This document shows positions 62,121 through 64,000 of a stretch of 64,000 nt of DNA, in pieces. How positions within the stretch are numbered: position 1 is the stretch's first letter; each line of letters begins with the position of its first letter. The DNA is taken from positions 124,001 through 188,000 of the forward strand of contig NZ_CALGPY010000005.1 in NCBI RefSeq assembly GCF_937959485.1. The letters are read 5' to 3'. The notes beneath the pieces were generated by a model. It ran no database searches, had not been told where the DNA came from, and worked only from the letters and a program-made list of their open reading frames with translations. The stretch is from an uncultured Campylobacter sp. (lineage in GTDB: Bacteria; Campylobacterota; Campylobacteria; Campylobacterales; Campylobacteraceae). A program made the position numbers and the translations under genes.

Positions 62121-62552
62121 ATGCTAAATAGAAATTTCGCGTTAATCGGCTTTTTTGCTTTTTTTGCATGGGGACTGGCGGCCGCTCTATTAGGGAAAGT
62201 CGATATAAAACCCGGCTTTATGGCATCGGTAAAATTTGATAGCGCGTATCTGCGTATCATCATAGGAATTTTATGCTTTGCGGCGTGCGTTTTCTTTGCA
62301 TATCTCGCATTTCGCTCCGAAAAAAGCATAAAATATTATCCTAAATTTATGCGCTGCAAAGGGTGCCTTAAATTTTATAATTTCTCGGACGTTAAAGATA
62401 GGAGGGTTTGCCCTAAATGCGGAGGCGAACTGCAAGATTATGCCGAGATAGAAAAGTGGAATCAAATAGAAAAGAATAAAAAGCTTGAGAAATATTATAA
62501 ATTTGAAAAAGAGTGGCTAAAGAGGGTGCAAAATCGGCGCGACAAGGAATAA
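62121..62552 (+). CDS. Two-helix membrane protein with zinc ribbon (copy B)
   Basis: A 143-residue paralogue of the preceding gene. Shared blocks are AFRSEKSIKYYPKFM before the ribbon, CKGCLKFYNFSDVKDRRVC and CPKCGGELQDY. ATG 62121 is taken as start because GAGGAA lies about nine bases before it; TTG 62097 is possible. The two copies differ most in the loop between the membrane segments and in the tail. Confidence 0.68.
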   Translation: MLNRNFALIGFFAFFAWGLAAALLGKVDIKPGFMASVKFDSAYLRIIIGILCFAACVFFAYLAFRSEKSIKYYPKFMRCKGCLKFYNFSDVKDRRVCPKCGGELQDYAEIEKWNQIEKNKKLEKYYKFEKEWLKRVQNRRDKE

Positions 62553-62553
62553 A

Positions 62554-62967
62554 ATGCTAAATTATAAAAATATCGGCTCTATTTGTGAGCTTGACTCTTT
62601 GCCTAAAGGCAGCTCGGATATATATTTGCTTATCGGATCGCACTTTATGGATAAGATAGATATCTTTAGTAATATCCCAACGGATTTTCTTATAGGCGTA
62701 AAGTGGATATTCTTCTACGCAGAGAAAGCGTCGCGATTAGAAGATATCTTTGATGGTTTTATAGAGCGGCACGATTTATTGGATATCGTTACATTGTCAT
62801 ACGGAATCGATGAAAAAACAGAGCTTATAAATCTGTTTTTATCTAAGATTACTCCAACGACTATGGGCGTGTCAATATTGGATGAGAAAAATGCCGCCGA
62901 AAACGAGCTATTGCATGAAATTATAAAAGCCATAAATGATAAAAATGGCGATAAAAATTTAAAATGA
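62554..62967 (+). CDS. Hypothetical protein in the second array, 137 aa
   Basis: The start lies one base behind the stop of the previous gene, behind AAGGAAT. Alternating strands and helices (SSDIYLLIGSHFMDKIDIF, LIGVKWIFFYAEKASRLEDI, ELINLFLSKI) suggest a small alpha/beta protein. No family is recognised. Confidence 0.58.
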   Translation: MLNYKNIGSICELDSLPKGSSDIYLLIGSHFMDKIDIFSNIPTDFLIGVKWIFFYAEKASRLEDIFDGFIERHDLLDIVTLSYGIDEKTELINLFLSKITPTTMGVSILDEKNAAENELLHEIIKAINDKNGDKNLK

Positions 62968-62975
62968 GGTGAAAT

Positions 62976-63485
62976 ATGCAGCAAAATGAAGAATTGTATT
63001 ATTTAATAGCTGGATTCATATACGATTGGTGCGATATAGAGCTGTTTTGCGATGAATTTTATAAGATGTACGATTTGGAATCGCAATATTGCGCAACCAA
63101 TAAAGCGAAAGAGCAGGCATTAAAAGAATTGGGTATGATGACGGGTAGATTTTCTGAGTTTGATGAAGATTTTAAAAAGGCTCCTAACGTATTTTTTAAA
63201 GAAGGCGAGATAAGGCAAAAGGTAGAAGAAATTTTTCGATTATTTTCTAATATCAAAATTTCAAAAGAGGAATTTTTTAGATTTTTGAAAGAACAGAGAG
63301 GGCTAAATTTTCCGATTGGCGTTGATTTGGGCGAAGGCTATGTAATGTGCCCGAATTGCTCCAACGCAATGAAAGTAGATGAGCGCCAAAGCGTGATTAC
63401 ATGCGATAATAAATATTGCATCGCTAAGCTTATCAATCCTTTGGCAAAATTAACGCTTGCAGAGATTAAGAGTGGAAATGAATAA
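62976..63485 (+). CDS. Immunity-like protein with C-terminal zinc ribbon, 169 aa
   Basis: The N-terminal half is helical (LYYLIAGFIYDWCDIELFCD, EFYKMYDLESQYC) in the manner of small immunity proteins. The C-terminus has MCPNCSNAMKVDERQSVITC and DNKYCIAK, a CxxC/CxxxxC ribbon. A GAGGTGA site precedes ATG 62976. The family name is not known to me. Confidence 0.6.
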   Translation: MQQNEELYYLIAGFIYDWCDIELFCDEFYKMYDLESQYCATNKAKEQALKELGMMTGRFSEFDEDFKKAPNVFFKEGEIRQKVEEIFRLFSNIKISKEEFFRFLKEQRGLNFPIGVDLGEGYVMCPNCSNAMKVDERQSVITCDNKYCIAKLINPLAKLTLAEIKSGNE

Positions 63486-63536
63486 AATTTGATTTAGACA
63501 AAATAATTTAATACAAAATTTATGGAGAAAAATAGA

Positions 63537-63939
63537 TGCTTAATTTAGAAGGACAGGAATTCCGCGTAAAGGGCATTTATGATAATATAGAAGAGGCTTC
63601 CAGCATAAAGCAGCAAAAATGTATTGGCTGAACGAGAACAACGTAGAGGGCTATATTTCATCGTATACAGAGCTAATGTGCACGCTTTTTGATGATTTTG
63701 ATTTCGACGATTTTATAAAAAATGCGGCTTGTCGTTTAGGATTCCCGCCAAAACTTATAGAATTATTGCAAGAATTTAGAGATGCTATAAAAAATTATCA
63801 AGCCAAAGACGAAACCGATGATCGCGCCATTATAGAGGATTCAAATTGGCATATCGTAGTAGAAAAGGCGCGAGACGCCATAAAAGAATGGGAAAAATAC
63901 GATTTAGGCTCGAATGATAGAACATTCAAATTAAATTAG
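63537..63939 (+). pseudogene. Array gene with a one-base frameshift at an A5 tract
   Basis: ATG 63537 behind GGAG reads MLNLEGQEFRVKGIYDNIEE, ASSIKQQKCIG and TGA. From the run AAAAA at about 63615 the other frame reads MYWLNENNVEGYISSYTELM and continues to 63939, ending DRTFKLN. A change of one A joins them into a ~133-residue protein. If the break is real, only a 106-residue product from ATG 63619 without ribosome site is left. Family unknown; acidic and helical as in immunity proteins. Confidence 0.55.
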
Positions 63940-63970
63940 GTAGTAAAAAACAAAAAAATAGGATTTTAAT

Positions 63971-64000
63971 ATGATAAAAAATGAATTTGAATTTTTAATT
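63971..64000 (+). CDS. Start of a further array gene, cut by the window end
   Basis: ATG 63971 with AGGA about seven bases before it opens MIKNEFEFLI and runs to the end of the window. It shows that the array continues to the right. Confidence 0.45.
   Translation, partial: MIKNEFEFLI

Overview
The window is chromosomal DNA from a Campylobacterota bacterium, most likely one of the higher-GC oral or host-associated Campylobacter species (C. gracilis, showae, rectus and curvus are the kind meant; the species cannot be fixed from this sequence alone). The reasons are a CmeABC-type efflux operon with a CmeR-like operator, DUF3137 and DUF945 proteins, a short NFACT protein, IlvD/LeuC/PyrG/RecJ/CdsA/Dxr of epsilonproteobacterial length, the dense AAATTT motif across the sequence, and a phase-variable homopolymeric G tract. 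The base composition is mosaic: a moderate-GC core broken by visibly AT-rich blocks at about 13.1-14.3, 23.1-27.0, 34.6-36.4, 51.5-53.1 and 60.5-64.0 kb, which look acquired.

Layout. 0-4.4 kb: a leucine-rich-repeat protein, a beta-propeller protein and thiD with an in-frame insertion. 4.5-10.4 kb: the cmeABC-like RND efflux operon with operator and terminator. 10.7-15.4 kb: tRNA-Ser, a DyP-type peroxidase, unknown genes, an AbiTii-like abortive-infection gene and decayed genes. 15.6-21.4 kb: a TonB-dependent receptor whose reading frame is broken at a run of ten G (a likely phase-variation switch), with a periplasmic M16 protease upstream of it. 22.2-23.0 kb: a tRNA cluster (Ser, Cys, Leu, Gly; Ala on the other strand) with a tiny lipoprotein gene inside it. 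23.5-27.0 kb: an array of small genes of the kind seen as orphan immunity genes (Imm40-like, DUF4279-like and others). 27.2-34.5 kb: a DUF3137 protein, a two-component system, and an unusual operon of polytopic membrane protein, Tat-exported metallo-beta-lactamase-fold protein and COG0523 metallochaperone GTPase. 34.6-38.8 kb: a stand-alone OLD-family nuclease directly behind nrdA. 39.2-44.8 kb: DUF945, pyrG-recJ and a cupin. 44.9-49.6 kb: an NnrS gene with a very long repeat-built N-terminal extension, coupled to an ABC transporter. 49.8-58.8 kb: ilvD, an AT-rich membrane protein, leuC, a nitroreductase, an NFACT protein, cdsA-dxr. 59.0-64.0 kb: a second DUF3137 protein, tRNA-Val and a second immunity-like array starting with an Imm32-like gene.

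How things fit together. The two immunity-like arrays each begin just downstream of a tRNA gene, and the 32 bases immediately 3' of both tRNAs are nearly identical (29 of 32), so both tRNAs look like sites that captured accessory DNA carrying the same flank. The receptor plus M16 protease resembles the FusA/FusC and YddB/PqqL pairs that import a host protein and digest it for iron; here the receptor appears switchable. A second theme is degenerate tandem repeats: in intergenic DNA their periods are about 20, 34-38 and 60 bp, while inside the NnrS gene the periods are 45, 48 and 63-66 bp, all multiples of three, so the frame stays open. Several genes in the AT-rich blocks are decayed or carry single-base frameshifts.
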